A DNA stretch of 64,000 nt, from assembly GCA_024637155.1 (NCBI GenBank), contig JAGXFR010000041.1, forward strand, positions 112,926 to 176,925. The letters are read 5' to 3'. A program made the translations under genes and the position numbers. The first letter of the stretch is position 1, and every line of letters starts with the position of its first letter. Under the pieces are notes generated by a model. That model did no database searches and was not told the origin of the DNA. It saw only the letters and a list, made by a program, of their open reading frames with translations. This DNA is from Burkholderiaceae bacterium (GTDB lineage Bacteria > Pseudomonadota > Gammaproteobacteria > Burkholderiales > Burkholderiaceae_E). This document shows positions 20,488 to 30,099 of the stretch, one piece after another.

Positions 20488-21654
20488 TCAGCGCGCGAGC
20501 ACCATGTCGTAGATTTCCTGCGCGGATTCCCGGTAGCGAATGCGCACCGGCTGCATCTGGTGATCGTACCCGAGCCAGACCTCGATGCCACCGCCCTCGG
20601 CGCCGCGCGGACGATAGGCGAGATGCAGGGTCTGCAGCGGCCCGGCCTCGGTCACGAGAACCTTGTTGCCCCGGCTCTCGAAGCGCGCGCTCTCCACCCC
20701 GCGAAAAGAGAGCAGCGGCACCTCGAGTGCACTCCCCTGCGCGAGCAATTCGGGATTCGCGCGCGCCACCATCCCGAGCAGCCACAGCACCGAGAGCCGG
20801 TCCTGCGCGCCGCCGGTGAGCGGCAAGCCGCCGGGGACCGACGCGAGGACCACGCGCTTGCTCTCGTAGTCGACGCCGACCCAGCGCTCGGGTTTGGTCC
20901 GGCGCCACTCGCTGTAGCGCAGCGGTTCCGGGCCGTCGGGCCCCAGGCGCCCGCTGCTCTGGTCGATCCAAACGCCCTTGTAGAAGAGGCTGATCAGGCC
21001 GACCAGCTCGGCCTCGTTGCGCAAGCGATACTGGGCTCCCTCGGATTCGACCCGGATGCGGGCGCGCCCCACCGCGTTGCCTCCCGTGTAGTCCCCGGAA
21101 TACACCTTGAATTCGAGCACGCCTTCGCCCGGGAACGGCCCGAGCGCCACCGTGTAGCGGGGTTCGGCACGCGCCGGCGGCTCGGGCGCGGCGGGCGGCG
21201 GAGGCGGAGGCGGCGGTTCGACCACGGGCGGCGGTTCGACCACGGGCGGCGGCTCCGCCACGCGGGCCGGTTCCACTGCGGCAGGCGGGGGCGGGACCGG
21301 TGCGGTGACCGCGGGCGCGGGCTCGAAAGTCTCTCCCGGAACCCCGGGGGCCAGCGGCGGTGGGCGCCACTCCCGCAGCGCGGGCGGCTCGCGGGGCACC
21401 ACCGGGCGCCTGCGCGCAACGGGTGCCGGCGCGGGGGGCGCGGGCGGTGCGGGCGGTGCGACGAGCGCCACCGAGAGCGGTTCGACGACGGCGTCCGGGG
21501 CGTGCCCGGGCGCCTCCGAGGCGCGCACGATCCAGCCCAGCAGCGCGGCGTGCGCGACGCCGATCATCGCCAGCAGCAGCAGCTGCGAAGCGCGCACGGG
21601 CCGCCCGTCACGGAGGATTTCGCGGCTGCGCGGCTGGCTTTGCGTGCGGGGCAT
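20488..21654 (-). CDS. DUF3108 protein with TonB-like N-terminus
   Basis: A 388-residue envelope protein of unknown function. A short cytoplasmic N-terminus and one TM helix (LLLLAMIGVAHAALLGWIV) are followed by a long proline-rich spacer (residues ~60-165, with repeated VVEPPP units). The C-terminal DUF3108 domain is ~200 residues of beta structure (YTVALGPFPGEGVLEFKVYS through HQMQPVRIRY). The layout resembles TonB, where a stiff proline rod spans the periplasm, but no TonB domain is seen. DUF3108 proteins are often found next to DNA uptake or purine genes in betaproteobacteria, which does not settle their role. Confidence 0.8.
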   Translation of the reverse strand: MPRTQSQPRSREILRDGRPVRASQLLLLAMIGVAHAALLGWIVRASEAPGHAPDAVVEPLSVALVAPPAPPAPPAPAPVARRRPVVPREPPALREWRPPPLAPGVPGETFEPAPAVTAPVPPPPAAVEPARVAEPPPVVEPPPVVEPPPPPPPPAAPEPPARAEPRYTVALGPFPGEGVLEFKVYSGDYTGGNAVGRARIRVESEGAQYRLRNEAELVGLISLFYKGVWIDQSSGRLGPDGPEPLRYSEWRRTKPERWVGVDYESKRVVLASVPGGLPLTGGAQDRLSVLWLLGMVARANPELLAQGSALEVPLLSFRGVESARFESRGNKVLVTEAGPLQTLHLAYRPRGAEGGGIEVWLGYDHQMQPVRIRYRESAQEIYDMVLAR

Positions 21655-21747
21655 GTGCCAATGCTACCGCGACGGCACACCCCGCCAGCGCGCGCGCTGT
21701 GCTAGCGTTGCGGACTCTCTGCCCGCCAACCTCTCCAGACGCCGCCC

Positions 21748-22716
21748 GTGCCGACTCCTGCCGATCGCCTGCCGCTCGCGGACCCGCAGCGCCTGCTCGC
21801 CGCGTATTTCGTGCTGGTTTGGGGATCCGGTTACGTTGCGACCCGGATCGCACTGCAGGATGCCTCGCCGTTCAGCTTCCTGACGATTCGCTTCGCGCTG
21901 GCCACGCTGGTGCTGATCCCGGTGATCCTGTGGCTGCGCCCGCGCTGGCCGGCGACGCGCGCCGAATGGCTTCACGTCATCGTCGCCGGCCTGCTGATGC
22001 ACGGCTTCAACCTCGGCGGCAGCCATTACGCACAGTTCCTCGGCCTCTCGGCTTCGATGTCCTCCCTGATCCTCGCCTTCCAGCCGCTGGTCACGGCGTG
22101 CTGGCTCACCGCGCGCGGACTCGACCGCCTGACGCCGCTGCAGTGGCTGGGCGTCGCGGCGGGATTGATCGGCGTTGCGGGCATCGTCTGGCGCGGACTC
22201 GACCTGCGCACGCTGAGCCTCGCGGGGCTCGGATGCGCGCTCATCGCGTTGGTGTCGATCTCGACCGCGACGCTCTACCAGCGCCGCTTCTGCCCGGCGG
22301 CCGATCTGCGCTCGGCGGCGCTGATCCAGACCGCGGCCACACTCGCGCTCTTCGCCCCGCTCGCCGTTCTGGTGGAGGGCTTCGAGATCCGACCGAGCCT
22401 GCGCCTGCTCGGCGCGACGCTCTACCTGGTGGTGTTCGCGACCCTGCTCGCCGTCAGTGCCCTGCACTGGTTGATGCGCCGCGGCCAGGCGACGCGCGTC
22501 ACCAGCCTGCTCTACCTGACGCCGGTGGTGACGCTCGCCGTTGAATGGCTGTTCTTCGATGTGTGGCCCGACGCGATCAGCCTTGTGGGGGCCGGCGCCG
22601 CATGCCTGGGGGTGTGGCTGGTGACGCGCTCCCAGCTCAGCGCACCAGCGGTCGGTTCGGCAGTTCGTCCGGATTCTCGGGCAGCGGCGGAAAAGCGGCC
22701 GCCAGCGCCTCGTTGA
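21748..22716 (+). CDS. EamA/DMT-family transporter
   Basis: A 322-residue inner-membrane exporter with about ten TM helices in two EamA repeats, beginning AAYFVLVWGSGYVATRIAL, the usual first-helix pattern (WGSxY). Family members export amino acids, metabolites or drugs. The substrate is unknown. The start is GTG at 21748. Its last 80 bases overlap the 3' end of the convergent TPM gene, and the added C-terminal residues after the last helix are a low-complexity basic tail. Confidence 0.9.
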   Translation: MPTPADRLPLADPQRLLAAYFVLVWGSGYVATRIALQDASPFSFLTIRFALATLVLIPVILWLRPRWPATRAEWLHVIVAGLLMHGFNLGGSHYAQFLGLSASMSSLILAFQPLVTACWLTARGLDRLTPLQWLGVAAGLIGVAGIVWRGLDLRTLSLAGLGCALIALVSISTATLYQRRFCPAADLRSAALIQTAATLALFAPLAVLVEGFEIRPSLRLLGATLYLVVFATLLAVSALHWLMRRGQATRVTSLLYLTPVVTLAVEWLFFDVWPDAISLVGAGAACLGVWLVTRSQLSAPAVGSAVRPDSRAAAEKRPPAPR

Positions 22717-23140
22717 GGATCTCGATGGCGCGCAGCGTGCCGTCCTCGAATGCGCCTGCGGCAAAGGCCTGCGTCATCGTTGCGCAAGCCTGATCCCAGA
22801 CACCCGGGTTCACGAGCGCGCGCGCCCCCCGATCGGCGACGATCTCTACCGCTCGATCGGCGAGCAGCACGTGGACGAGTACCCCGTTGTTGCCTGCCGT
22901 GTCCCACACGCCGAGTTCGGCGAATACGGCGCTGGCCCGCTCCCGCGGACTCAGGCGCGACCAGATCGCGCGGGCGGGCAGTCGCGCCTCGACGACGAAG
23001 CGCAGTTCGGCTCCGTGGCGCTGCTCACCGGCGGTGATCCGCGCCTCGATCGCATCGAGCACGGCGGCAGGGAAGGCACGGCGCAACTGCCAGCCGCCGT
23101 TCCACAGGTGCGCCCAGAAGCGCGCGGGACGTGATCGCAT
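22637..23140 (-). CDS. TPM-domain protein (short, second of a pair)
   Basis: A 167-residue cytoplasmic or peripheral protein. The TPM (TLP18.3/Psb32/MOLO-1) fold is seen in VLDAIEARITAGEQRHGAEL, the WDTAGNNGVLVHVLLADRAVEIVADRGA block and the final helix. No signal peptide is visible. It is the last gene of LemA-TPM-TPM, nine bases after the larger TPM gene. The biochemical role is unknown. Some TPM domains have phosphatase activity. Confidence 0.86.
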   Translation of the reverse strand: MRSRPARFWAHLWNGGWQLRRAFPAAVLDAIEARITAGEQRHGAELRFVVEARLPARAIWSRLSPRERASAVFAELGVWDTAGNNGVLVHVLLADRAVEIVADRGARALVNPGVWDQACATMTQAFAAGAFEDGTLRAIEILNEALAAAFPPLPENPDELPNRPLVR

Positions 23141-23149
23141 CGCCCTCTC

Positions 23150-24058
23150 CTACCAGCCGCCCGAAGCGCCGCCGCCGCCCGAGGAACCGCCGCCGCCTCC
23201 GAAGCCGCCTCCGCCGCCACCCATGCCACCGCCCCCCCAGCCGCCACCGCCCCAGTGGCCCCCCGAGCGATAGGTGTGCCGACCGCGCTGCTGCAATCCC
23301 GCCGCCGCGGTGCCGAACAACAGCAGCGCGATGAAGGCGAACAGACCGAGCGCCAGGGCGACGACGAGCGAGGCCCCGAAGCTCGCCGCGACGACACCGG
23401 CCCCGCCTCCGCCGGCCAGCGACCCGAGGAACTTCCCCAGGATGGCGCGCGCGACCATGCCCAGCACGAATACGCCGATCGCCGGGCCCAGCCAGTCGGA
23501 GGGGCTGCTGTCGTCGCCGGCTGCGCGCTGGGGTGGCGGCAGTTCCTCGCCCTCGAGCAGCCGCGCGAGGTCGACGACACCGGCGTGCAGCCCCCCGAAC
23601 CAGTCGCCCCGCTTGAAGCGCGGCGTCATCGATTCGTCGATGATGCGCTTGGCGAGCGCGTCGGGGATCGCTCCCTCCAGGCCGTAGCCGACCTCGATGC
23701 GCATCCGCCGATCGTCGCGCGCGACGACGATCAGCACACCGTCGTCGACGCGCTTCCCGTCGACCACGCCGCGGCCGATCTTCCACGCCTCGAAGACGCG
23801 CACCGCGTACGGCTCGATCGCCTCGGGGGCGGTGGTCGCGACGATCAGCGCCACGATCTGGCTGCCCTTGCGCTGCTCGATTGCAGCGAGTTCGGATTCG
23901 AGTTGCGCACGCTGCTCGCCGGTGAGCATCCCGACCTGATCGGTGACGCGCGCCGAAAGCGCCGGCACCGGTTGCAGCGCCTGCCCGCGCGCCGGGGCGC
24001 CCGCCGCGAGCGCGGCGAGCAGCAACGCGCTGGCGAGCAGCGCACGCGCCGGGTTCAT
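23150..24058 (-). CDS. TPM-domain membrane protein (YgcG family)
   Basis: A 302-residue exported membrane protein. Signal peptide (LLASALLLAALAAGAPARG), TPM domain (VTDQVGMLTGEQRAQLESELA, then DDGVLIVVARDDRRMRIEVGYGLEG), one or two TM helices around residues 180-250, and a C-terminal Gly-rich tail dominated by GGGG, GGGW and GGGFGGGG. This is the common YgcG architecture that travels with LemA. The function is unproven, though an envelope maintenance role is often suggested. Confidence 0.9.
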   Translation of the reverse strand: MNPARALLASALLLAALAAGAPARGQALQPVPALSARVTDQVGMLTGEQRAQLESELAAIEQRKGSQIVALIVATTAPEAIEPYAVRVFEAWKIGRGVVDGKRVDDGVLIVVARDDRRMRIEVGYGLEGAIPDALAKRIIDESMTPRFKRGDWFGGLHAGVVDLARLLEGEELPPPQRAAGDDSSPSDWLGPAIGVFVLGMVARAILGKFLGSLAGGGGAGVVAASFGASLVVALALGLFAFIALLLFGTAAAGLQQRGRHTYRSGGHWGGGGWGGGGMGGGGGGFGGGGGSSGGGGASGGW

Positions 24059-24062
24059 CGGC

Positions 24063-24698
24063 TCACTTGGCCGGCGTTTCCGCCGGAGCCGGGACGGGCG
24101 CCGGGGCTCCGAAGTTGACGGTCGGCGGCCGCGCGATCGCCGCTTCGTTCTCGACGCTGAACTGGGGCTTCACCCCGTATCCAAAGACCATCGCCGTGAG
24201 GTTGACCGGAAAGCGCCGCACCAGCGTGTTGTACTGGCGGATCGCGTCGATGTAGCGCATGCGCGCCACCGCGATGCGATTCTCCGTTCCCTCGAGCTGC
24301 GCCTGCAATTCGCGGAAGTTCGCGTCGGATTTCAGCTGCGGGTAGTTCTCCGCGACCACGAGCAGGCGCGACAGCGCGCTGCCCATGTCGCGCTGCGCGT
24401 CCTCGAATTGCTTGAGCGACGCCGGATCCGACGGATCGACCTTGATCTGGCCCACCCGGGAGCGGGCCTCGGTGACCGCGATGAACACCTCGCGCTCCTG
24501 CGTGGCAAAACCCTGGACGGTGGCCACCAGGTTGGGGATCAGGTCGGCGCGGCGCTGGTACTGGTTGAGCACCTCGGACCAGCTCGATGCCGCCAGTTCG
24601 TCGCTGGACTGGATGTCGTTGTAGCCGCAACCGCCGAGCGTCAGGGCGACGGCGAGGATGACTGCGGCACGCGCGTGCCGCCATGTGCGATCAAGCAT
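24063..24698 (-). CDS. LemA family lipoprotein
   Basis: A 211-residue envelope protein with a lipobox (LGGC) after a short hydrophobic signal. It then has the LemA core: SWSEVLNQYQRRADLIPNLV, VTEARSRVGQI and the coiled NYPQLKSDANFRELQAQLEGTENRI stretch. The start at 24698 is chosen over 24713 because GGAG lies at a good distance before it. It is first in the LemA-TPM-TPM operon, with four bases to the next gene. The molecular function is not known. Confidence 0.93.
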   Translation of the reverse strand: MLDRTWRHARAAVILAVALTLGGCGYNDIQSSDELAASSWSEVLNQYQRRADLIPNLVATVQGFATQEREVFIAVTEARSRVGQIKVDPSDPASLKQFEDAQRDMGSALSRLLVVAENYPQLKSDANFRELQAQLEGTENRIAVARMRYIDAIRQYNTLVRRFPVNLTAMVFGYGVKPQFSVENEAAIARPPTVNFGAPAPVPAPAETPAK

Positions 24699-24774
24699 TG
24701 CGCAAAGCTCCATTCGGGTTCAGGATGATTGAGAGCATACCGGAGCAGGCGCTGCAGTAACATGGTCCGCAACG

Positions 24775-25536
24775 ATGCCGATGGGAACGGACCGAGCAAT
24801 GCATGCACTTCGACTTCCTCGACTGCGCGACGTCGCACTGGTCTTATGCCTCGGCGCGCTTGCCCCGGCCGCGGCCTCGGCAGCGGATCCGGTGCGCCCG
24901 GCGCCGCCTTCCGTCCAATCGAACGCGCCGGTGAGCCCGGCACAGGTCCGACTCTGGACCAGCGAAGCCTTCGTGCGTTACGAGGCGGGTGAGGTCGAAG
25001 CGGCGGTGACGCTGTACCTGAAAGCCGCGGCGGCGGGCGATCGCAGCGCGCTCTACAACGCGGCGGTGATCCGCATGCGCGGCGAAACGCAGCGACCGGC
25101 GTTGGCGCGTGCCATCGCCATGCTGCGCGAGAGCGCCGAGGCCGGCTTCGCCGCGGCCCAGTTCAGCTACGGCGCGCTGCTCGACTACGGGTCGCTCGTC
25201 CCGCAGGATCTTCCCGCCGCGCAGCGCTGGTACGCCCGCGCCGCTGCGCAGGGACACCCGGACGCCGCGGAAGCGCTCGCCACCGGCTTTTATCTCGGGC
25301 GCGGCAGTCCGCAGGACTACGCGCAGGCCGCACGCTGGTACGAAGTGGCCGCCCGCGCCGGTGATCCCGGCGCCCAGTATGTGCTCGCTTCGATGTATGA
25401 GACGGGTCTCGGGGTGCCGGTGGATCTCGCGCGGGCACTCGAGTGGTACATCGAGGCCGCGCGCCAGGGAGACATCGCCGCACAGGCCAAGGCGCGCGAA
25501 ATTTCCGCACGCCGGGCAGCGCCGGCGGGAAAGTGA
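24775..25536 (+). CDS. exported Sel1-repeat (TPR-like) protein
   Basis: A 253-residue protein with a signal peptide ending about PAAASA and then about five Sel1-like repeats (for example AALYNAAVIRMRGE, AAQFSYGALLDYG, DAAEALATGFYLGRG, GAQYVLASMYETGLG). These build a helical solenoid for protein-protein contact in the periplasm. An ATG at 24799 is an alternative start that still gives a good signal peptide. The gene is divergent from LemA and convergent with msrA. No partner is evident. Confidence 0.87.
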   Translation: MPMGTDRAMHALRLPRLRDVALVLCLGALAPAAASAADPVRPAPPSVQSNAPVSPAQVRLWTSEAFVRYEAGEVEAAVTLYLKAAAAGDRSALYNAAVIRMRGETQRPALARAIAMLRESAEAGFAAAQFSYGALLDYGSLVPQDLPAAQRWYARAAAQGHPDAAEALATGFYLGRGSPQDYAQAARWYEVAARAGDPGAQYVLASMYETGLGVPVDLARALEWYIEAARQGDIAAQAKAREISARRAAPAGK

Positions 25537-25546
25537 CGCGGCGTGC

Positions 25547-26116
25547 TCAGCCGCGCAGGCGCTTCGCGTGGCGCTTGCGGAATCCGGAGAGCTTGGGCGC
25601 GACGACCATGCGGCAGTAACCCTCGCCGGGATGGCGCTCGAAATAGCGCTGGTGGTATGGCTCGGCCGGGTAGTAACGGTGTGACCCGGCCCCGCTCTGC
25701 GCCTCGCCCTCGTGCGCAAGAGCAAGTTCGGTGACGAGCGGCCGGCCGAAAACACCCTCGGAATCGAGCCGGTCGATCATCTTCCGGGCCGCCGCCTCCT
25801 GCCCTGCGTCGAGCGCAAAAATCACCGACCGGTACTGCGTCCCGACGTCGTTGCCCTGCCGGTCGCGGGTGGTCGGATCGTGGATCGAGAAGAAGATCTC
25901 CAGCACTTCGTCAAAACCGATGCGCGCGGGATCGAATTCGACGCGCACGACCTCGGCGTGGCCCGTGCCCCCGCCACAGATCTGCTCGTAACTCGGCTCG
26001 GGCACTTCACCTCCGCAATATCCCGATTCGACGCCGATGACGCCGTCCACTTCGTTGTAGCAGGCCTCCAGGCACCAGAAGCACCCGCCACCGAGAATCG
26101 CCACCTCGTTCGCCAT
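25547..26116 (-). CDS. msrA: peptide-methionine (S)-S-oxide reductase
   Basis: A 189-residue repair enzyme that reduces methionine-S-sulfoxide in proteins using thioredoxin. The catalytic motif GGCFWC has nucleophile Cys12, and further family blocks GYCGGEVPEPSYEQIC and GTGHAEVVRVEFDP are intact, as is HDPTTRDRQGNDVGTQYRS. A GGGAGGG stretch precedes the ATG at 26116. An upstream in-frame ATG at 26182 is less likely. MsrB is not fused or adjacent. Confidence 0.97.
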   Translation of the reverse strand: MANEVAILGGGCFWCLEACYNEVDGVIGVESGYCGGEVPEPSYEQICGGGTGHAEVVRVEFDPARIGFDEVLEIFFSIHDPTTRDRQGNDVGTQYRSVIFALDAGQEAAARKMIDRLDSEGVFGRPLVTELALAHEGEAQSGAGSHRYYPAEPYHQRYFERHPGEGYCRMVVAPKLSGFRKRHAKRLRG

Positions 26117-26326
26117 CTGCCGTCCCTCCCCTGCGTTTCGCCCCTGCGCCAGTCGCGCCGTCGCTCGGCGCCACGATACCACCGCGGTGCGCGCGCCGCG
26201 CCGTGCCCCCGCTGCGGGGACGGGTAGAATTCACGGCATCACAGGACGTTGCCGCGACGCAAGCGCACGGGGGCGCAGCGCGCGAGCATGACGACGGTCC
26301 ACGACCCCGCGAGACAGGAGCAATCG

Positions 26327-27532
26327 ATGTCGAGTTCGAAGAAATCCAGCGCGTCGTTCAATTGGGAAGATCCGTTGCTGCTCGATGCGCAACTGACCGA
26401 AGACGAGCGCATGGTGCGCGACGCGGCCGCCGCGTACTGCCAGGAGAAGCTGCAGCCGCGCGTTCTCGAGGCGTTTCGCAACGAGACGACGGACCCCGCG
26501 GTGTTCCGCGAGATGGGCGAGATCGGCTTGCTGGGCCCGACGATCCCCGAAGAATACGGCGGTCCGGGCCTCAACTACGTCAGCTACGGGCTGATCGCCC
26601 GCGAAGTCGAGCGGGTGGACTCGGGCTATCGCTCGATGATGAGCGTGCAGAGTTCGCTCGTGATGGTGCCGATCTTCGAGTTCGGCACCGAGGAGCAGCG
26701 CCGCAAGTATCTGCCCAAGCTCGCGACCGGCGAGTGGATCGGCTGCTTCGGGCTGACCGAGCCGAATCACGGCTCCGACCCGGGCTCGATGGAGACCCGT
26801 GCGAAGGCCGTTTCGGGTGGTTTCGAACTCACCGGCACCAAGACCTGGATTTCGAACTCGCCCTTTGCCGACGTGTTCATCGTCTGGGCCAAGTGCGTGG
26901 GCGGCGACTTCGACGGGCGCATCAAGGGCTTCATCCTCGACAAGGGCGCCAAGGGCCTGTCGGCCCCGGCGATCCACGGCAAGGTCTCGCTGCGCGCCTC
27001 GCTCACCGGCGAGATCGTGATGGACGGCGTGTTCGCGCCCACCGAGCAGCTGATGCCCGGAGTCGAGGGACTCAAGGGTCCGTTCACGTGCCTGAACTCG
27101 GCGCGCTACGGGATTGCGTGGGGCGCGCTGGGCGCCGCGGAGTCCTGCTGGCACACGGCGCGCCAGTACGTGCTCGATCGAAAGCAGTTCGGGCGTCCGC
27201 TGGCAGCGAACCAGCTGATCCAGAAGAAGCTCGCCGACATGCAGACCGAGATCACGCTTGGTCTGCAGGGCGTGCTGCGGCTGGGCCAGATGAAGGACGA
27301 GGGCACCGCCGCCGCCGAGATCACCTCGATCATGAAGCGCAACTCCTGCGGCAAGGCGCTCGACATTGCCCGCATGGCGCGCGACATGCTCGGTGGCAAT
27401 GGGGTGAGCGACGAGTTCGGCGTGATCCGCCACATGGTCAACCTGGAAGCCGTGAACACCTACGAGGGCACCCACGACATCCACGCGCTGATCCTCGGAC
27501 GGGCGCAGACCGGCATCCAGGCGTTCTTCTGA
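26327..27532 (+). CDS. gcdH: glutaryl-CoA dehydrogenase (acyl-CoA dehydrogenase family)
   Basis: A 401-residue FAD enzyme that oxidises and decarboxylates glutaryl-CoA to crotonyl-CoA, in lysine, tryptophan and aromatic acid breakdown. The protein follows the GCDH pattern: [54 protein letters not shown], and near the C-terminus [20 protein letters not shown], with the catalytic glutamate in YEGTHD. AGGAG lies six bases before the ATG at 26327. It is 24 bases before the DHA2 exporter gene. The assignment over a general acyl-CoA dehydrogenase rests on these motifs. Confidence 0.93.
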   Translation: MSSSKKSSASFNWEDPLLLDAQLTEDERMVRDAAAAYCQEKLQPRVLEAFRNETTDPAVFREMGEIGLLGPTIPEEYGGPGLNYVSYGLIAREVERVDSGYRSMMSVQSSLVMVPIFEFGTEEQRRKYLPKLATGEWIGCFGLTEPNHGSDPGSMETRAKAVSGGFELTGTKTWISNSPFADVFIVWAKCVGGDFDGRIKGFILDKGAKGLSAPAIHGKVSLRASLTGEIVMDGVFAPTEQLMPGVEGLKGPFTCLNSARYGIAWGALGAAESCWHTARQYVLDRKQFGRPLAANQLIQKKLADMQTEITLGLQGVLRLGQMKDEGTAAAEITSIMKRNSCGKALDIARMARDMLGGNGVSDEFGVIRHMVNLEAVNTYEGTHDIHALILGRAQTGIQAFF

Positions 27533-27556
27533 GCCGGCGCCCGCGGGGCGGTCGGC

Positions 27557-29071
27557 ATGGCGCGTGACACCCCGGCGCATCCGCGCCCGGAGAGCGGTGC
27601 AGGCATCGCCGGACTGACGCTGGCCGAGCGGCGCAGCATCGTCGTCGGGCTCTCGCTCGCGATCTTCCTCGCGGCGATGGACCAGACGATTCTCGCGATC
27701 GCGCTGGTGACGATCGCCCGCGAACTCGACGCCCTCGACCTGATGCCCTGGCTGGTATCCGGCTACCTGGTCGCGGCCACCGTGAGCACGCCGATCTACG
27801 GCAAGCTCTCGGACCTCTACGGCCGGCGCCCGCTGCTGCTCGTCGCGATCTCGATCTACCTGGCTGCCGGGGTGCTCGCCATGCTTGCGCAGTCGGCACC
27901 GCAACTGCTGGTGCTGCGCATCATCCAGGGCCTGGGCGCCGGAGGCCTGCTGTCGCTGGCGCACGCGACGATCGCCGACATCGCACCCGGAGCGGAGCGC
28001 GGACGTTACCAGGGGATGATCTCCGGGGTCTTCGCGCTCGCCGCGGTGACCGGCCCGGTGCTCGGCGGCTATCTGACGCAGTTCATCTCGTGGCGCGCGG
28101 TATTCGCGTTCAACGTTCTGATCGCGCTGGTGGCGTTCCTGACGGTGCGTCGCGCGCTGCGCCGGCTGCCCGCCGGCAGCGGACGCGCAGGCCGCCCCAT
28201 CGACTACGCGGGCGCGCTGCTGTTGGGCGGGGGACTCACAGCGCTGATGATCGCGCTCACGCGGCTTGGGCAGGGCGCGGCCTGGAGCGCGCCGTCCACA
28301 CTCGGACTGCTCGCGGCCAGCGTCGCCCTGTTCGTGGCCTGCGCCTGGCGCGAGCGTCGCGCGCCCGAGCCGATCCTGCCGCCGGAACTCTTCACCAACC
28401 GCACGACCGCGCTGTGCTACGGGGTGCACGGTTTCATGTTCTTCGTGCTCGTGGGCATGACCGTGCTGCTGCCGATCGCGATGCAGGCGGTCGGCGCGGC
28501 CGAACCCGACGAGGTCGCGCTGCGCATGCTCCCGCAGACCCTGGGAATCCCACTGGGTGCGTTGGTCTCCGGCCGGCTGATGATGAGCACCAGCACCTAT
28601 CGCTCGCTGATGGTCATCGGTGGCACGATGGCGGTCGTGGCCCTGATCGGGATCACGCTCACGCCGCACGACGCACGCGCGCTCCTGGCCGCGTGGATGC
28701 TCCTGATGGGACTCGGCATCGGGACCACGCTGCCCGCGGGACTCGTTGCGATCCAGTGCGCCGTCCCCGTGCACCAGATCGGCATCGCGACGGCAACGAG
28801 TGCGCTGTTTCGCACGCTCGGCGGCGCGGTCGGCATCGCCATCCTCACTTCGGTGCTGTTCGCCCAACTGCGGGTCGGTGCGGCACCCGACGAGCGGCCC
28901 GCGGCGGGCGCGATTCTCGGGTCCGTCGCCCAGGCGGGAACGGAGCGTGCGCACCAGGCGTTTCGTGCCGCCTATGGCGTGGCCGCGCTGGCGGCAGGGA
29001 TCGCGCTGGGTTGTGCGCTGGGTCTGCCGCGCGCTATCGTCCCTGGAACCTCGGCGGGAATCGAGGCCTAA
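27557..29071 (+). CDS. DHA2-family (EmrB-like) MFS drug exporter
   Basis: A 504-residue inner-membrane protein with about 14 TM helices, the length and helix number of the DHA2 subfamily of H+/drug antiporters. Motifs are LAAMDQTILAIALVTI in TM1, the LSDLYGRRPLLL loop after TM2, and GPVLGGYL in TM5 (antiporter motif C). The substrate is unknown and no EmrA-like partner is adjacent. Its TAA overlaps the TAG of the convergent cyclase gene. Confidence 0.93.
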   Translation: MARDTPAHPRPESGAGIAGLTLAERRSIVVGLSLAIFLAAMDQTILAIALVTIARELDALDLMPWLVSGYLVAATVSTPIYGKLSDLYGRRPLLLVAISIYLAAGVLAMLAQSAPQLLVLRIIQGLGAGGLLSLAHATIADIAPGAERGRYQGMISGVFALAAVTGPVLGGYLTQFISWRAVFAFNVLIALVAFLTVRRALRRLPAGSGRAGRPIDYAGALLLGGGLTALMIALTRLGQGAAWSAPSTLGLLAASVALFVACAWRERRAPEPILPPELFTNRTTALCYGVHGFMFFVLVGMTVLLPIAMQAVGAAEPDEVALRMLPQTLGIPLGALVSGRLMMSTSTYRSLMVIGGTMAVVALIGITLTPHDARALLAAWMLLMGLGIGTTLPAGLVAIQCAVPVHQIGIATATSALFRTLGGAVGIAILTSVLFAQLRVGAAPDERPAAGAILGSVAQAGTERAHQAFRAAYGVAALAAGIALGCALGLPRAIVPGTSAGIEA

Positions 29072-30099
29072 CTGTCGATCCCGGCGATGGACAGCGCTGG
29101 CACTGCGGGGGCGTTCGCGATGTGAATGCAGTTGCGGCCGCTGCGCTTGCCCGAGAAGAGCGCCTCATCGACCCGGTGCATCAGGCTCGTGACCGACTCC
29201 CCTTCGTGGACCTCGGCGATGCCAATCGTGACCGACATCGACAGCCCCCAGTTCCGGCCATCCGCCTCCACCAGTTCGCGCAGTTTTTCCGCGAGCGTCG
29301 TCGCGCCGCGGCGGTCCGTGGCAGGGGCGACGACCACGAACTCGTCGCCACCAAAGCGGTATAAGCCGTCACAGGCACGCATCTGGCTCCTGATGAGCGC
29401 GCTCAACGCGACGAGCACCTGATCTCCCCGTGCATGCCCGAAGCTATCGTTGACTCGCTTGAAACCATCGACGTCGAGTACGAGCAACGCGGTGGGCTCG
29501 CTGGAGCGGTGCCGCAACGCAAGCGCCTCGGCGAGCCGTGCGTCGAGCGCCCGCCGGTTCCCCGCGCCGGTGAGGGTGTCGGTCAGGGAGAGCCGGGCCA
29601 GTTCCTCCGCCTGTTCGCCGGCGCGTTTCGCGAAGAAGTAGACGAAGCCGGGGACCAGGATCAGCGCGGCAAAGAGGATCGCCAGTTCGAAGCCCGGCAC
29701 CCTCGGCCAGAGGGCAATCATCAAGGCAATCGCCGCAATTCCGCTGGTCACGACACCCAGGCGCGGCGACAACACGAAAAAGGTCGCGGCCATCGCCGGG
29801 AACGCCCAGTAGGCGTAGAGCACCCCTTGCGAATGGACCAGAAAAATGATCCAGGGAAACGCCGCGAAGGGCAGCATGGCCCCCGAACGTCGCACGTCGC
29901 CCGTGCGCCGGACGTACCAGGCGATGGCGCCGAAGAGCACGGCGAGAGCCAGATCAAGCCCCCCGATGAGCCATTCCTCACGCAGGAAACGCCGGACGGA
30001 AAAGGGCAGGATCGCGATCACCGCCAGCACAGCGATCAGCGGAATAATCGATTTTTCAATCGCGACTTGCCGCGCACGGCTCTCGGACGAAGCGATCAT
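29068..30099 (-). CDS. membrane diguanylate cyclase (GGDEF)
   Basis: A 343-residue enzyme making cyclic di-GMP. The N-terminal half has five or six TM helices, and the C-terminal half is a GGDEF domain (DTLTGAGNRRALDARL, LDVDGFKRVNDSFGHARGD). The active site GGDEF is at residues 250-254. An RACD (RxxD) inhibitory site lies exactly five residues before it, so product feedback is expected. The ATG overlaps the stop of the upstream MaoC gene (ATGA), which fixes the start and implies translational coupling. The signal sensed by the TM region is unknown. Confidence 0.95.
   Translation of the reverse strand: MIASSESRARQVAIEKSIIPLIAVLAVIAILPFSVRRFLREEWLIGGLDLALAVLFGAIAWYVRRTGDVRRSGAMLPFAAFPWIIFLVHSQGVLYAYWAFPAMAATFFVLSPRLGVVTSGIAAIALMIALWPRVPGFELAILFAALILVPGFVYFFAKRAGEQAEELARLSLTDTLTGAGNRRALDARLAEALALRHRSSEPTALLVLDVDGFKRVNDSFGHARGDQVLVALSALIRSQMRACDGLYRFGGDEFVVVAPATDRRGATTLAEKLRELVEADGRNWGLSMSVTIGIAEVHEGESVTSLMHRVDEALFSGKRSGRNCIHIANAPAVPALSIAGIDS

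Noticed and set aside
20488..21654. Considered calling this protein TonB.
   Set aside because: The C-terminal domain matches DUF3108 rather than the TonB fold, and no ExbB or ExbD gene is nearby.
26231..28954. Long minus-strand open frame opposite gcdH and the DHA2 exporter.
   Set aside because: Composition is His/Arg/Gln/Gly-rich with no motif, and the plus-strand genes are clear enzymes and membrane proteins.
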